Shown: positions 36,659-45,715, counted from the stretch's first letter. The stretch: DNA of 64,000 bases from Aquabacter sp040049275 (GCF_040049275.1 NZ_JBDZDT010000004.1:496001-560000), one strand, 5' to 3'. Numbers and translations are program-made. Notes: a model not told the origin generated them from the sequence alone.

Positions 36659-37552
36659 TCATCGCGCGCGCTCGATCATCTTCTCGATGCTCACGGAGGT
36701 GAGATGCTTGCGCATGAAGGCGGAGGCCTCCTCGCGCCGGTCCGCCAGCAAAAGGTCCACCAGCACCACATGCTCGCGCGAGCGGACGATGGCGTATTTG
36801 CGGTCCAGCGCCTGCTTGTACTCCATCAGCCGCCGCAGCCGGTCGATGCGCTTCAGGCTTTCGATGAAGAAGATGTTGCGGCTGCACTCGATGATGGTCT
36901 CGTGCAGGTGGCTGTTGAGGTCGAACAGGGCGGCGTTGGTGATGTCCCAGATGCCGCCCTCCACCAGTTGCTGCTGCTGCTCGCGGCAGGCGGCGAGGGC
37001 CGGGCGGTTCAGCACGAAGCCGGGCTCCAGGATCGCCGCCGGCTCGATGGTGAGGCGGAAGCGGTAGCTGTCCTGGTAGGATTGCATGGAGGTGAGCATG
37101 GGCAGGAACGCCCAGCCGTGCCCCGGCAAGCGCTCGATCCAGCCCTCATTGGCGATGCGCGCCAGAACCCTGCGAAGCTGCGCGCCGGAGAGCCCGTAAT
37201 CCCGCGCCAGCTTGCTGTCGGTCACCTTGTCCGGCAGGCGGCCCTGGAGCCGGTCCTCGGCGACCTTGAGGTAGGCGGTCTCGTCCTCGTCGGAGGCGGC
37301 GGCCTGCGGGACGGCGGGCACGGCCAGCGCCTCCGCCAGCACCTCATAGCCGCCCCGCCGCGCATTCACGCCGATCTGGCCGGACTTCTCCAGCAGCGTC
37401 AGCGCCCGCCGCACGGGGGAGCGGGAGACGCGGAAATGCTCGGCAAGCCTGCGCTCCACCAACTGCGTGCCGGGAGCCGCCTTCTCCGCGCGGATATAGT
37501 CGACGATCTGGCCGGCGAGCTGGGTGACGAGGGGGGTATCCGACATTTTCAT
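36659..37552 (-). CDS. GntR family transcriptional regulator
   Basis: A 297-residue regulator with the GntR HTH (LVERRLAEHFRVSRSPVRRA) and a long C-terminal helical (FCD-type) domain (DLNSHLHETIIECSRNIFFI). Between them is a second HTH-like region, DYGLSGAQLRRVLARIANEG, which is longer than usual for the family. The start is at 37552 or the ATG six bases later. It is divergent from the catabolic operon at 37730 and likely controls it through the inverted repeat at 37641-37668. Confidence 0.88.
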   Translation of the reverse strand: MKMSDTPLVTQLAGQIVDYIRAEKAAPGTQLVERRLAEHFRVSRSPVRRALTLLEKSGQIGVNARRGGYEVLAEALAVPAVPQAAASDEDETAYLKVAEDRLQGRLPDKVTDSKLARDYGLSGAQLRRVLARIANEGWIERLPGHGWAFLPMLTSMQSYQDSYRFRLTIEPAAILEPGFVLNRPALAACREQQQQLVEGGIWDITNAALFDLNSHLHETIIECSRNIFFIESLKRIDRLRRLMEYKQALDRKYAIVRSREHVVLVDLLLADRREEASAFMRKHLTSVSIEKMIERAR

Positions 37553-37640
37553 TTTCGCGGAGCGGCGGGCGACAGGTTCACACGGGTATCCGACCCGATG
37601 GAGGGAGGATAGCAGCCGGCCAGCTGGAGGCATAGAAATT

Positions 37641-37668
37641 TTGGTACATTTCGATTGAAAAGTACCAA
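37641..37668. promoter_or_regulatory. Candidate GntR operator
   Basis: TTGGTAC and GTACCAA face each other with 14 bases between, in the divergent gap, 62 bases before the operon start. TGGTAC-type half-sites suit GntR regulators. Supported by perfect 7-base symmetry and position only. Confidence 0.6.
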
Positions 37669-37729
37669 ACCTTCCGTTACGACTTGCGCCAAGCCCCTTG
37701 AGACGGGCGCTTGCATGCGGGAGGAAGCC

Positions 37730-38641
37730 ATGTCCCTTGAGATCGCGCCTGCGCCCGCCAGCCTTGGGGGCGCATCCGCCTTCACCATGCCGGCCGGCGC
37801 CTGCGACTGCCATGTGCATGTCTTCGATCCGGCGCGCTTTCCCCTCGCGGCCCATCGCACCTATACGCCCGGCATCGCGAGCATCGCGGCGCTTGAGGGC
37901 CTTCTCGCGAGCCTGGGCGTCGCGCGCACCGTGCTGGTGCAGCCGAGCGTCTATGGCGACGACAATTCCTGTCTCCTGGAAGCCCTGCACCATCTGGGCG
38001 AGCGCGCCCGCGCGGTCATCGTGATCGATCCGGAGACGGTGACGGACGCGCAGCTTCGCGACTTCCACGATGCCGGTGCGCGGGGTGTCCGCGTCAATCT
38101 TGAATCCAAGGGCGAGACCCGCACCACCGCCGCGCGCGACGCCTTCATCGCGACCGCCGCGCGCGTCGCCGGCCACGGCTTCGCGGTGCAGATCTATGCC
38201 GACATGTCCCTTCTGACCGGCCTTGCGGACGCCATCGCGGCGGCGCCGGTCCAGGTGGTGCTGGACCATTTCGCCGGCGCCAAGGCCGAGCGCGGGCCGG
38301 ACCAGCCGGGTTTTGCCGAGCTGCTCGACCTGTTTGCCACGGGCCATGTCTGGGTGAAGCTGTCCGCGCCCTATCGCGCCTCCCGCGACCCCTCCCACGC
38401 CGATCTCGCCCCCATTGCCCGCGCCATGATCGCGGCGCGGCCGGACCGGCTGGTCTGGGCCTCCGACTGGCCGCACACGGGCGGCGGCAAGGACCGGGCG
38501 CTGCTCGGCCCGGAAGCCGTCGAGCCGTTCCGGACCATCGACGACATGGCCGCGCTCCGCGAGCTCGCGGGCTGGTGCGGGGAGGAGCGCATCTTCCAGC
38601 GCATCCTCGCCGACAACGCCGCTCAGCTCTTTGATTTCTAA
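37730..38641 (+). CDS. Amidohydrolase-2 family lactonase-like protein (LigI/PDC-hydrolase-like)
   Basis: A 303-residue metal-dependent hydrolase. The N-terminal metal motif DCHVHVFDPARFPL is intact, followed by VVLDHFAGAK, VKLSAPYR and WASDWPHTG, the ligand positions of 2-pyrone-4,6-dicarboxylate hydrolase and sulfomuconolactonase-type enzymes. The start at 37730 has GGGAGGAAG close upstream; the ATG at 37715 lies within that site. It begins a five-gene operon and would open a lactone of a dicarboxylic acid. The exact substrate is not determinable. Confidence 0.82.
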   Translation: MSLEIAPAPASLGGASAFTMPAGACDCHVHVFDPARFPLAAHRTYTPGIASIAALEGLLASLGVARTVLVQPSVYGDDNSCLLEALHHLGERARAVIVIDPETVTDAQLRDFHDAGARGVRVNLESKGETRTTAARDAFIATAARVAGHGFAVQIYADMSLLTGLADAIAAAPVQVVLDHFAGAKAERGPDQPGFAELLDLFATGHVWVKLSAPYRASRDPSHADLAPIARAMIAARPDRLVWASDWPHTGGGKDRALLGPEAVEPFRTIDDMAALRELAGWCGEERIFQRILADNAAQLFDF

Positions 38642-38660
38642 CCGTAAGGATACGGACCCC

Positions 38661-39743
38661 ATGAAGATCCTCGTGCTCCCCGGTGACGGCATCGGCCCCG
38701 AAATCACCGACGCCACGCTCGCCGTGCTGAAGGCCGCTGACGCCAAGCTCGGCCTCGGCCTCCAGTTCGAGCACATGGATATCGGCCTGAAGACCCTGAA
38801 GTCGGAGGGCACCACGCTTCCGCCCCCGGTCATGAAGCGCGTGCCGGAGATGGACGGGGTGATCCTCGGCCCGGTCTCGCACTATGAATATCCGACCAAG
38901 GAAGAGGGCGGCATCAACCCTTCCGGCGCGCTGCGCGTCACGTTCGAGCTCTATGCCAATGTGCGGCCCTGCCGCTCGCGCGAGGGCATGACGATCCTGC
39001 GCAAGCCCATGGACCTCATCATCGTGCGCGAGAACACGGAAGGCTTCTATGCCGACCGCAACATGTTCGCGGGCTCGGGTGAGTTCATGCCCGAGCCGGA
39101 CATGGCGATGGCCATCCGCAAGATCACCGCCAAGGGCTGCGCCCGAGTGGCGCGCGCCGCGTTCGAGCTGGCCCGCGGCCGCCGCAAGAAGCTGACCGCG
39201 GTGCACAAGGCCAACGTTCTGCGCCTCTCCGACGGCCTGTTCCTGAAGGAAGTGCGCAAGGTGGCGCAGGACTTCCCGGACGTGGAGCTGGACGACCTGA
39301 TCGTGGACGCCGCCACCGCCCACATCATCCGCCGGCCGGACACGTTCGACGTGATCGTCACCACCAACATGTTCGGCGACATCCTTTCCGACGAGGCATC
39401 CGAGCTGTGCGGCAGCCTCGGCCTCGGCGGGTCCATCAATGCGGGCGACGAGATCTGCGTCGCCCAGGCCCAGCACGGCTCCGCGCCGGACATTGCGGGG
39501 CGCAACATCGCCAACCCCACCTCGCTGATCTTCTCCGCCGCCATGTTGCTGGACTGGCGCGGCCGGCGCGACGGCAATGAAAAGCTGATCGAAGCCGCCG
39601 CGCTCATCGAGCAGGCGGTGGAGCAGGCGCTCGAAAAGCCCGCGACCCGCACCCGCGATGTGGGCGGTACCCTTGACACGGACGCTTTTGCCAAGACGGT
39701 GAGCGACATCGTCGCCGCGTCCGCCCGCGCGAGCGCGGCCTGA
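38661..39743 (+). CDS. Isocitrate/isopropylmalate dehydrogenase-family enzyme
   Basis: A 360-residue NAD(P)-linked decarboxylating dehydrogenase. The N-terminus LVLPGDGIGPEITDATLAVL, the loop VRENTEGFYADR and TNMFGDILSDEASELCGSLG match the family. It differs from housekeeping IDH and LeuB in length and loop residues, and tartrate, homoisocitrate or 3-substituted malates are possible substrates. It is the second gene of the operon; the next gene oxidises a semialdehyde. Confidence 0.85.
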   Translation: MKILVLPGDGIGPEITDATLAVLKAADAKLGLGLQFEHMDIGLKTLKSEGTTLPPPVMKRVPEMDGVILGPVSHYEYPTKEEGGINPSGALRVTFELYANVRPCRSREGMTILRKPMDLIIVRENTEGFYADRNMFAGSGEFMPEPDMAMAIRKITAKGCARVARAAFELARGRRKKLTAVHKANVLRLSDGLFLKEVRKVAQDFPDVELDDLIVDAATAHIIRRPDTFDVIVTTNMFGDILSDEASELCGSLGLGGSINAGDEICVAQAQHGSAPDIAGRNIANPTSLIFSAAMLLDWRGRRDGNEKLIEAAALIEQAVEQALEKPATRTRDVGGTLDTDAFAKTVSDIVAASARASAA

Positions 39744-39760
39744 TCAAGAGGAAACGCCAG

Positions 39761-41131
39761 ATGATCGTCTCAGTAAATCCGGCCGACGGCTCGGAACTCG
39801 CCCGGTTCGAGGCCCACACCCCGGCCGAGATCGACGCCGCACTGACGGGCGCGGTCAACGCGCAGGCCAAGTGGCGCCGCAAGCCCATCACCGAGCGGGT
39901 GGAGCTGCTGCGCGCCATGGCGAAAGCCCTGCGCGCCGGCAAGGAGCGCTATGGCCGCCTCATCACGCAGGAGATGGGCAAGCCCCTGCCGGAGGCCGAG
40001 GCCGAGGTGGAGAAGTGCGCCTGGAACTGCGATTTCTACGCGGACCAGGCCCCCGTCTTCCTCGCCGATGAGCCGACCCCCAGCGGCGCCACCGAGAGCG
40101 CGGTGGTGTTCGACCCCCTCGGCGTGGTGCTCGCCATCATGCCCTGGAACTACCCCTTCTGGCAGTTCTTCCGCTTCGCCGCCCCGGCATTCGCGGCGGG
40201 CAACGGGGCGATCCTGAAGCACGCCAACAACGTGCCGCAATGCGCCCTCGCCGTGGAAGAGGTGATGCGCGAGGCGGGCTGCCCCGAGGGCCTGTTCCGC
40301 ACCCTGCTGATCGATTCCAGCGCGGTGGCGGGGATCATCGCCGACGACCGCATTGCGGCGGTGACGCTGACAGGTTCCACGGAAGTGGGCGCCATCGTCG
40401 CCTCCCAGGCGGGCAAGGCGCTGAAGAAGCAGGTGCTGGAGCTGGGCGGCTCCGATCCGTTCATCGTGCTCGCGGATGCGGACATCGAGGAGGCCGCCGC
40501 CACCGCGGTGAAGGCGCGCTTCATCAATGTCGGCCAGAGCTGCATCAACGCCAAGCGCTTCATCGTGGAAGAGGCGGTGGCGGACCGCTTCGTGGAGGCC
40601 TTCTGCGCCGGCGTCGCCAAGCTGAAGATGGGCGATCCCATGCAGCGCGACACCAATATCGGCCCCATGGCCCGCGGCAATCTCAGGGACACGCTGCACG
40701 ACCAGGTGGAGCGCTCGGTGAAGGCCGGCGCGGTACTGAAAGCCGGCGGCAGCCCCAAGGACGGGCCGGGCTATTTCTACCCGGCGACCGTGCTCGACCA
40801 TGTGAAGCCGGACATGGCGGCGGCGTGCGAGGAGACCTTCGGGCCGGTGGCCGCCATCATCCGGGTGAAGGATGCGGACGAAGCCGTTGCGCGCGCCAAC
40901 GCCATCGAGTTCGGCCTCGGCGCGGCGCTCTGGACCACCGACATCGCCCGCGGCAAGACGCTCGCCCGGCAGATCGAGGCGGGGGCGGTGTTCATCAACG
41001 GCATGACCGCCTCCGACCCGCGCCTGCCGTTCGGCGGCATCAAGAAGTCCGGCTACGGGCGCGAGCTCGGCGTCTACGGCATCAAGGAATTCGTGAACAT
41101 CAAGACGCTGTGGATCGGCCCGGCGAAATAA
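39761..41131 (+). CDS. NAD(P)-dependent aldehyde dehydrogenase, succinate-semialdehyde-type
   Basis: A 456-residue ALDH. The catalytic Cys lies in FINVGQSCINAKRF, the general base Glu in LELGGSDPFIV, and the cofactor loop is LTGSTEVGAIVASQ. N-terminal MIVSVNPADGSELARF and overall length resemble GabD/Sad-type semialdehyde dehydrogenases. It lies 17 bases after the dehydrogenase gene. It presumably oxidises the aldehyde intermediate of this pathway. Confidence 0.9.
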   Translation: MIVSVNPADGSELARFEAHTPAEIDAALTGAVNAQAKWRRKPITERVELLRAMAKALRAGKERYGRLITQEMGKPLPEAEAEVEKCAWNCDFYADQAPVFLADEPTPSGATESAVVFDPLGVVLAIMPWNYPFWQFFRFAAPAFAAGNGAILKHANNVPQCALAVEEVMREAGCPEGLFRTLLIDSSAVAGIIADDRIAAVTLTGSTEVGAIVASQAGKALKKQVLELGGSDPFIVLADADIEEAAATAVKARFINVGQSCINAKRFIVEEAVADRFVEAFCAGVAKLKMGDPMQRDTNIGPMARGNLRDTLHDQVERSVKAGAVLKAGGSPKDGPGYFYPATVLDHVKPDMAAACEETFGPVAAIIRVKDADEAVARANAIEFGLGAALWTTDIARGKTLARQIEAGAVFINGMTASDPRLPFGGIKKSGYGRELGVYGIKEFVNIKTLWIGPAK

Positions 41132-41152
41132 TAATCAGGGAGGGAACACGAC

Positions 41153-41578
41153 ATGACCAGCACCGACGGCCGCCAGGCGGCGATCCTGCGCCCCTCCGAG
41201 ATCCCCGCGCGCGAGCGCGGGGGCGGAGCGAAGACCATCCCGCTCGTCACCCGCAAGACCGGAGCGCGGGATTTCATCAACGGCATCACCATCTTCGAGC
41301 CGAACGCCGCCATCCCGCTCCACAGCCACAATTGCGATGAGAGCGTGATGCTGCTGGAAGGCCATGCCATCGCCGAGATCGACGGCGTGCAGCACGAGGT
41401 GGAGCCGGGCGACACAACCTTCATCCCCGCCAACCTGCCCCACCGCTTCATCAACAAATCCTCCACCGAGGGCATGAAGATCCTCTGGATCTACGCCTCG
41501 GTGGACGCCACGCGCACCATCGTCGCCACCGGCGACACCCGCTCCATCGACGACGAGCACAAGGCGAAGATCGCCTGA
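41153..41578 (+). CDS. Cupin-domain protein
   Basis: A 141-residue single-cupin protein. The metal-site motif is PLHSHNCDESVMLLEGHAIA and the second cupin motif is GDTTFIPANLPHRFIN. A GGGAGGGAAC ribosome-binding site precedes it. Such proteins can be isomerases, dioxygenases or sensors. It sits in the operon between the ALDH and the binding protein. Function unknown. Confidence 0.85.
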   Translation: MTSTDGRQAAILRPSEIPARERGGGAKTIPLVTRKTGARDFINGITIFEPNAAIPLHSHNCDESVMLLEGHAIAEIDGVQHEVEPGDTTFIPANLPHRFINKSSTEGMKILWIYASVDATRTIVATGDTRSIDDEHKAKIA

Positions 41579-41629
41579 GCCGGCACGCCTTTCCCAAGAA
41601 TAACCTTCCACCCCATGCAAGGAACCAAG

Positions 41630-42643
41630 ATGGCCCACGACACCCTTGACGCGCGCCGGTCACCGGGCCTGCGCCGCCCCCTGCGCTCTGCCGCGCTCGC
41701 CGCGCTCATGGCGGCCTCCTTGCCGGGCCTCGCGCAGGCCCAGTCCTATCCCACCCGCGAGATCACCTTCGTGGTGGGCTATGCCGCCGGCGGCACCGGC
41801 GACGTGGTGGCGCGGGTGATTTCCGAGCGGCTGCAGAAGAAGCTCGGCAAGCCGGTGGTGGTGGACAATCGGGCGGGCGCCAGCGGCTCCGTCGCGGCGG
41901 CCTTCGTGGCGAAGTCCGCGCCCGACGGGCAGGTGCTGCTCGCGGGCCAGACGGCGGAAATCTCCATCAACCCGTTCCTGATGAAGCTGGCCTACGACCC
42001 GCAGAAGGACCTCCAGCCCATCGCGCTCGCCGCCGTGGTGCCCCTCGGCCTCGTGGCGCCCGAAAAGGCGCCCTACAGCACGATCCCGCAGATGCTTGAG
42101 GATGCCAAGAAGAGCCCCTCGGGCCTGACCTTCGCCTCCTCGGGCATCGGCACCCCCGGCCATTTCGCCGCCGAGCTTCTGAAGCTGAAGACCAAGGCGA
42201 ACCTCACCCATGTGCCGTACAAGGGCGCGGGACCCGCGCTCAACGATATCCTCGGCGGGCATGTGGATCTGTTCTTCTCGGGCCTCCCGGCGGCGGTCCA
42301 GAGCGTGCGTGCGGGCCGCATGAAGCTTCTCGCCGTCTCCTCCGCCAAGCGCGCCTCCGGCTTGCCCGACGTGCCCACGGTCGCGGAGGCTGCGAACATT
42401 CCCGGCTTCGACATCACGCTGTGGGTCGGCTTCTTCGCTCCGAAGGCCACGCCGCCAGAGGTGATCGCGCTGCTCAACAAGGAGATCAACGAGATCATCT
42501 CCTCGCCGGAGGTGAAGGAGCGTTTCCTGGCCGAAGGCGCCGACGTGAACGTGCTGTCGGTCGAGGAAACCGCTGCCTTCACCCGGGCGGAGAGCGCCAA
42601 GTACAAGGCGCTCATCGACGAGATCGGCGTGAAGCTGGAGTGA
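41630..42643 (+). CDS. Tripartite-tricarboxylate (Bug/TctC) family solute-binding protein
   Basis: A 337-residue periplasmic protein with a signal peptide ending GLAQAQ-SYP and the family start YPTREITFVVGYAAGGTGD. Later patterns, LTHVPYKGAGPALNDILGGH and FDITLWVGFFAPKATP, also fit. The ATG at 41630 has AAGGAA seven bases upstream. It closes the catabolic operon and probably captures the carboxylate that the upstream enzymes degrade. No TctA/TctB membrane subunits occur in the window, so it is an orphan here. Confidence 0.9.
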   Translation: MAHDTLDARRSPGLRRPLRSAALAALMAASLPGLAQAQSYPTREITFVVGYAAGGTGDVVARVISERLQKKLGKPVVVDNRAGASGSVAAAFVAKSAPDGQVLLAGQTAEISINPFLMKLAYDPQKDLQPIALAAVVPLGLVAPEKAPYSTIPQMLEDAKKSPSGLTFASSGIGTPGHFAAELLKLKTKANLTHVPYKGAGPALNDILGGHVDLFFSGLPAAVQSVRAGRMKLLAVSSAKRASGLPDVPTVAEAANIPGFDITLWVGFFAPKATPPEVIALLNKEINEIISSPEVKERFLAEGADVNVLSVEETAAFTRAESAKYKALIDEIGVKLE

Positions 42644-42686
42644 GCGGGGCGCTTTCGCGGATCTTCCCTTCTCTCACCAACGCGCT

Positions 42687-42803
42687 CCCTCTCCCGCTTG
42701 CGGGGGAGGGCTGGGGAGGGGGCACTCAAGCAAAGCACCGCATCCGGATCTGCGGCGGGCACCTTTCCCCCTCCCTAACCCTCCCCCGCAAGCGGGAGAG
42801 GGA
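42687..42803. repeat. Intergenic inverted repeat, family B, copy 3
   Basis: CCCTCTCCCGCTTGCGGGGG and matching CCCCCTCCCTAACCCTCCCC, then CGCAAGCGGGAGAGGGA. It is nearly identical to copy 1 and lies between the convergent binding-protein and VOC genes. Confidence 0.88.
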
Positions 42804-42819
42804 ATGAAGCACTACTCGC

Positions 42820-43290
42820 TCAGCCCTTCGCCGCGGCTTCCAGCCCGGCAATATCGAACTTCACCATCTTGAGCATCGCCTCGGTGACCCGCTTGGCCTT
42901 CGCCGGATCAGCGTCGCCCATGAGCTCGCCCAGCCGCTTGGGCGTGACCTGCCAGCTCAGGCCCCACCGATCCTTCAGCCAGCCGCACTGCTCCGTCGCA
43001 CCGCCCTCCTTCAGCGCCTCCCACAGGCGATCGATCTCTGCCTGGGTCTCGCATTCGAGGACGATGGAGAAGCTGTGGTTGAACGGATCGAGCGGCCCCG
43101 CCTCGATGGCCATGTAACGCTGGTCGCCGAGGGTGAAGGCCGCCAGCTTGACGCTGCCGGCCGGTCCGCTGGGCGTGTCGGCGGGGATGGTGGACACCCA
43201 GCTCAGGGAGGAGCCCGGGATCAGGGACGTGTAGAAGCGGATCGCGGATTCCATGTCCTTCTCGAACCACAGATGCTGCGTGACCTTCAT
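42820..43290 (-). CDS. VOC-superfamily PhnB-like protein
   Basis: A 156-residue glyoxalase/dioxygenase-fold protein of the PhnB/3-demethylubiquinone-methyltransferase-like family (start MKVTQHLWFEKDMESAIRFY; DPFNHSFSIVLECETQAEID; CGWLKDRWGLSWQVTPKRL). The ATG at 43290 fits the family. Function of this group is largely unknown despite the historic methyltransferase label. It appears monocistronic. Confidence 0.87.
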   Translation of the reverse strand: MKVTQHLWFEKDMESAIRFYTSLIPGSSLSWVSTIPADTPSGPAGSVKLAAFTLGDQRYMAIEAGPLDPFNHSFSIVLECETQAEIDRLWEALKEGGATEQCGWLKDRWGLSWQVTPKRLGELMGDADPAKAKRVTEAMLKMVKFDIAGLEAAAKG

Positions 43291-43393
43291 CTTGTGTTCC
43301 TTCCCTTTGTGATCGGCCCCGAAGGGCGCGCGATCCAAGGACGAAGCAGGAGGGCCGGTTCCGACATGCCAAACCATGTCCTGCTTCTACTCT

Positions 43394-43412
43394 CGTCATG
43401 CCCGGGCTTGTC
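43394..43412. repeat. Half copy of repeat family A
   Basis: TCGTCATGCCCGGGCTTGTCC, the left arm only, upstream of the VOC gene. It breaks off at CAATGAAG, so it appears truncated. Confidence 0.6.
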
Positions 43413-43453
43413 CAATGAAGCCTGAAGCCAATCGACATTAAGGAGCACCGCAA

Positions 43454-43585
43454 CTCCCTCCCCCTTGAGGGGGAGGGTTGGGGAGGGGGGCGATGCGGCC
43501 TCGGCCTGGAACAACACCCCGGCGTTGCTCTCGCTGAGAGGGTATCACCCCCCTCCCCGCCCTCCCCCGCAAGGGGGGAGGGGGA
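43454..43585. repeat. Intergenic inverted repeat, family B, copy 4
   Basis: CTCCCTCCCCCTTGAGGGGG then AGGGTTGGGGAGGGGGG on the left; CCCCCCTCCCCGCCCTCCCC then CGCAAGGGGGGAGGGGG on the right. With the half family A copy it fills the roughly 330-base gap 43291-43619, which has no gene. It lies downstream of the ABC-2 permease gene. Confidence 0.85.
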
Positions 43586-43619
43586 AAGCGGCGAGGACCG
43601 CTCTGAACGCTGAAAAAGC

Positions 43620-44744
43620 CTAGTCCAGCGTCTGCCGGAACCGCGCCACGGCAATCCCCATGGCCACCAGCATCAGCCCGGCCAGGATCGCGATGTCGAG
43701 CCCGAGATCGTGCAGCCCCGCCCCCTTCAGCAAGATGCCGCGTACCATGCGCAGATAATGGGTGAGCGGCAGGCACTCCGAGATCCATTGCGCCCAGACC
43801 GGCATGCCGGCGAACGGGAACATGAAGCCGGACAAAAGGATGTTGGGCAGGAAGAACATGAAGCTCATCTGCACCGCCTGGAGCTGGTTCGTGGCCAGCG
43901 TGGAGAAGGTGTAGCCCACCGAGAGGTTGGCGGTGATGAACAGAAGGGTCACCACGGCCAGAAGGATCACCGAGCCTTCCACCGGCACGGCGAACAGGAT
44001 CATGCCCGCGCCGAGGATCAGCACCGCCTGGAGGATGCCCACCAGTACATAGGGGAAGATCTTCCCCAGCATGATCTCCACCGGGTGGATGGGCATGGAG
44101 AGAAGGCTCTCCATGGTGCCGCGCTCGATCTCGCGGGTCACCGAGAGGGCGGTGAAGATCAGCATGGTCATGGTGAGGATGGTGCCCAAAAGCCCTGGCA
44201 CGATGTTGAGCTGCGAGGTGCCGGCGGGATTGTAGCGCCGGTGCTGGACGATCTCGAACGGCGCCTCCCCCTGCGTGTCCACGAAGCGCTCGCGGCGCAG
44301 GGCGGTCGCGACCACGCCTTCCAGCGCGCCCAGCGCATTGCCGGCGGCGACGGGGTCGGTGGCGTCCGCCGCCACCAGGAGCTGGGGGGTGTCACCCCGC
44401 CGGAGCGCGCGCTCGAAGCCGGCGGGGATCTCGACGAGGAACAGCACCTTGCCGGAGCGCACGAGATATTCCGCCTCCGCATCGCTCGCCGCCTGCCGGG
44501 TGAACTGGAAGAAGGCGGTGTTCTTCAGCGCCGCGATGATGGCGCGGGTGGCGTCGGTATTCTCGTGGGCGAGGACGGCGGTGGGCAGGTTGCGCGGCGT
44601 GGTGTTGATGGCATAGCCGAACAGCACGAGCTGCAGCAGCGGGATCATGATCATGGTGGCGAAGGTCACGCGGTCCCGCCGGAGCTGGATGAACTCCTTC
44701 ACCACCATGGCGGCCACCCGCCGCAGGAAGCCGCCGCCGATCAT
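43620..44744 (-). CDS. ABC-2 type exporter permease
   Basis: A 374-residue permease with one N-terminal helix (FATMIMIPLLQLVLFGYAIN), a large periplasmic domain, and five C-terminal helices including the ABC-2 signature region LTVTREIERGTMESLLSMPI. It resembles YhhJ/YbhR-like exporter permeases. It starts inside the end of the ATPase gene and completes the adaptor-ATPase-permease exporter. Confidence 0.9.
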   Translation of the reverse strand: MIGGGFLRRVAAMVVKEFIQLRRDRVTFATMIMIPLLQLVLFGYAINTTPRNLPTAVLAHENTDATRAIIAALKNTAFFQFTRQAASDAEAEYLVRSGKVLFLVEIPAGFERALRRGDTPQLLVAADATDPVAAGNALGALEGVVATALRRERFVDTQGEAPFEIVQHRRYNPAGTSQLNIVPGLLGTILTMTMLIFTALSVTREIERGTMESLLSMPIHPVEIMLGKIFPYVLVGILQAVLILGAGMILFAVPVEGSVILLAVVTLLFITANLSVGYTFSTLATNQLQAVQMSFMFFLPNILLSGFMFPFAGMPVWAQWISECLPLTHYLRMVRGILLKGAGLHDLGLDIAILAGLMLVAMGIAVARFRQTLD

Positions 44745-45715
44745 TTCATATTGTCCTTCGACCGGCTCATGAGGTCGATGAACACGTCTTCCAAAGTGGG
44801 CGCATCGTCCGTGAAGGTGAGGTCGCCGCGCGCTTTGTAGGGGCCGAGCGCGGCCTTGAGCGCGTCCGGGTCACGGCCGGAAATGTGCAGCCGCGTGCCG
44901 AAGGGGGCCACCATGTCGATGCCCGGCAGCGCCTCCAGCTCCCGCGCCAGCGCCGCCATTGCGGGCGCGCTGTCGGTATCGCCATGGGCCTCCACGGTGA
45001 CGGTGGTGAGGCCCGACTGGGCGATCACGTCCGCCACCTTGCCCTGCGCCAGGAGGTGGCCATAGGCGATGTACGCGATCTCGTGGCAGCGCTCCGCCTC
45101 GTCCATGTAATGGGTGGAGACGAGCACGGTCAGCCCCTCGGCGGCGAGCGCGTGGATCTCCGCCCAGAATTCCCGCCGCGCCTGGGGGTCGACGCCGGCC
45201 GTGGGCTCGTCCAGCAGCAGGAGCTGGGGGGAGGGGAGGATGCAGGCGCCGAGCGCGAGCCGCTGCTTCCACCCGCCGGAGAGCTCGCCCGCCAGCTGCT
45301 TGCCGCGCCCTTCCAGGCCGAGCCGCTTGATGGCCGCGCCCGCCGCCTTCTCCGGCTGCGGCACGCCATAGAGCCGGGCGACGAATTCCAGGTTCTCGCG
45401 CACCGAGAGGTCGGCATAGAGCGAGAAGCGCTGGGTCATGTAGCCCACATGGCTGCGGATCTCCCGCGCCTGGGTGAGGATGTCGTAGCCAAGGCACGTG
45501 CCGCGTCCCGCATCCGGCGTGAGCAGGCCGCACAGCATGCGAATGGTGGTGGTCTTGCCGGAGCCGTTGGGACCGAGGAAGCCGTAGATCTGGCCCTTTT
45601 TTACCTGCATGGTGAGGTCGTTCACCACCACATGGGTGCCGAAGCTCTTGCGCAGGCCTTCGACCTCGATGGCGATGTCGCCCCCGTTGACGGCTCCCGC
45701 GACGGGCCCGTTCAT
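44741..45715 (-). CDS. ABC exporter ATP-binding protein
   Basis: A 324-residue ATPase. Walker A is GPNGSGKTTT, the signature is LSGGWKQRLALGACI, Walker B is LLLLDEPTAGVDPQ, and HYMDEAERC holds the switch His. A C-terminal extension of about 90 residues follows, as in drug-export DrrA/YbhF-like ATPases. It starts within the HlyD gene stop (four-base overlap) and overlaps the permease start. Confidence 0.92.
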   Translation of the reverse strand: MNGPVAGAVNGGDIAIEVEGLRKSFGTHVVVNDLTMQVKKGQIYGFLGPNGSGKTTTIRMLCGLLTPDAGRGTCLGYDILTQAREIRSHVGYMTQRFSLYADLSVRENLEFVARLYGVPQPEKAAGAAIKRLGLEGRGKQLAGELSGGWKQRLALGACILPSPQLLLLDEPTAGVDPQARREFWAEIHALAAEGLTVLVSTHYMDEAERCHEIAYIAYGHLLAQGKVADVIAQSGLTTVTVEAHGDTDSAPAMAALARELEALPGIDMVAPFGTRLHISGRDPDALKAALGPYKARGDLTFTDDAPTLEDVFIDLMSRSKDNMK

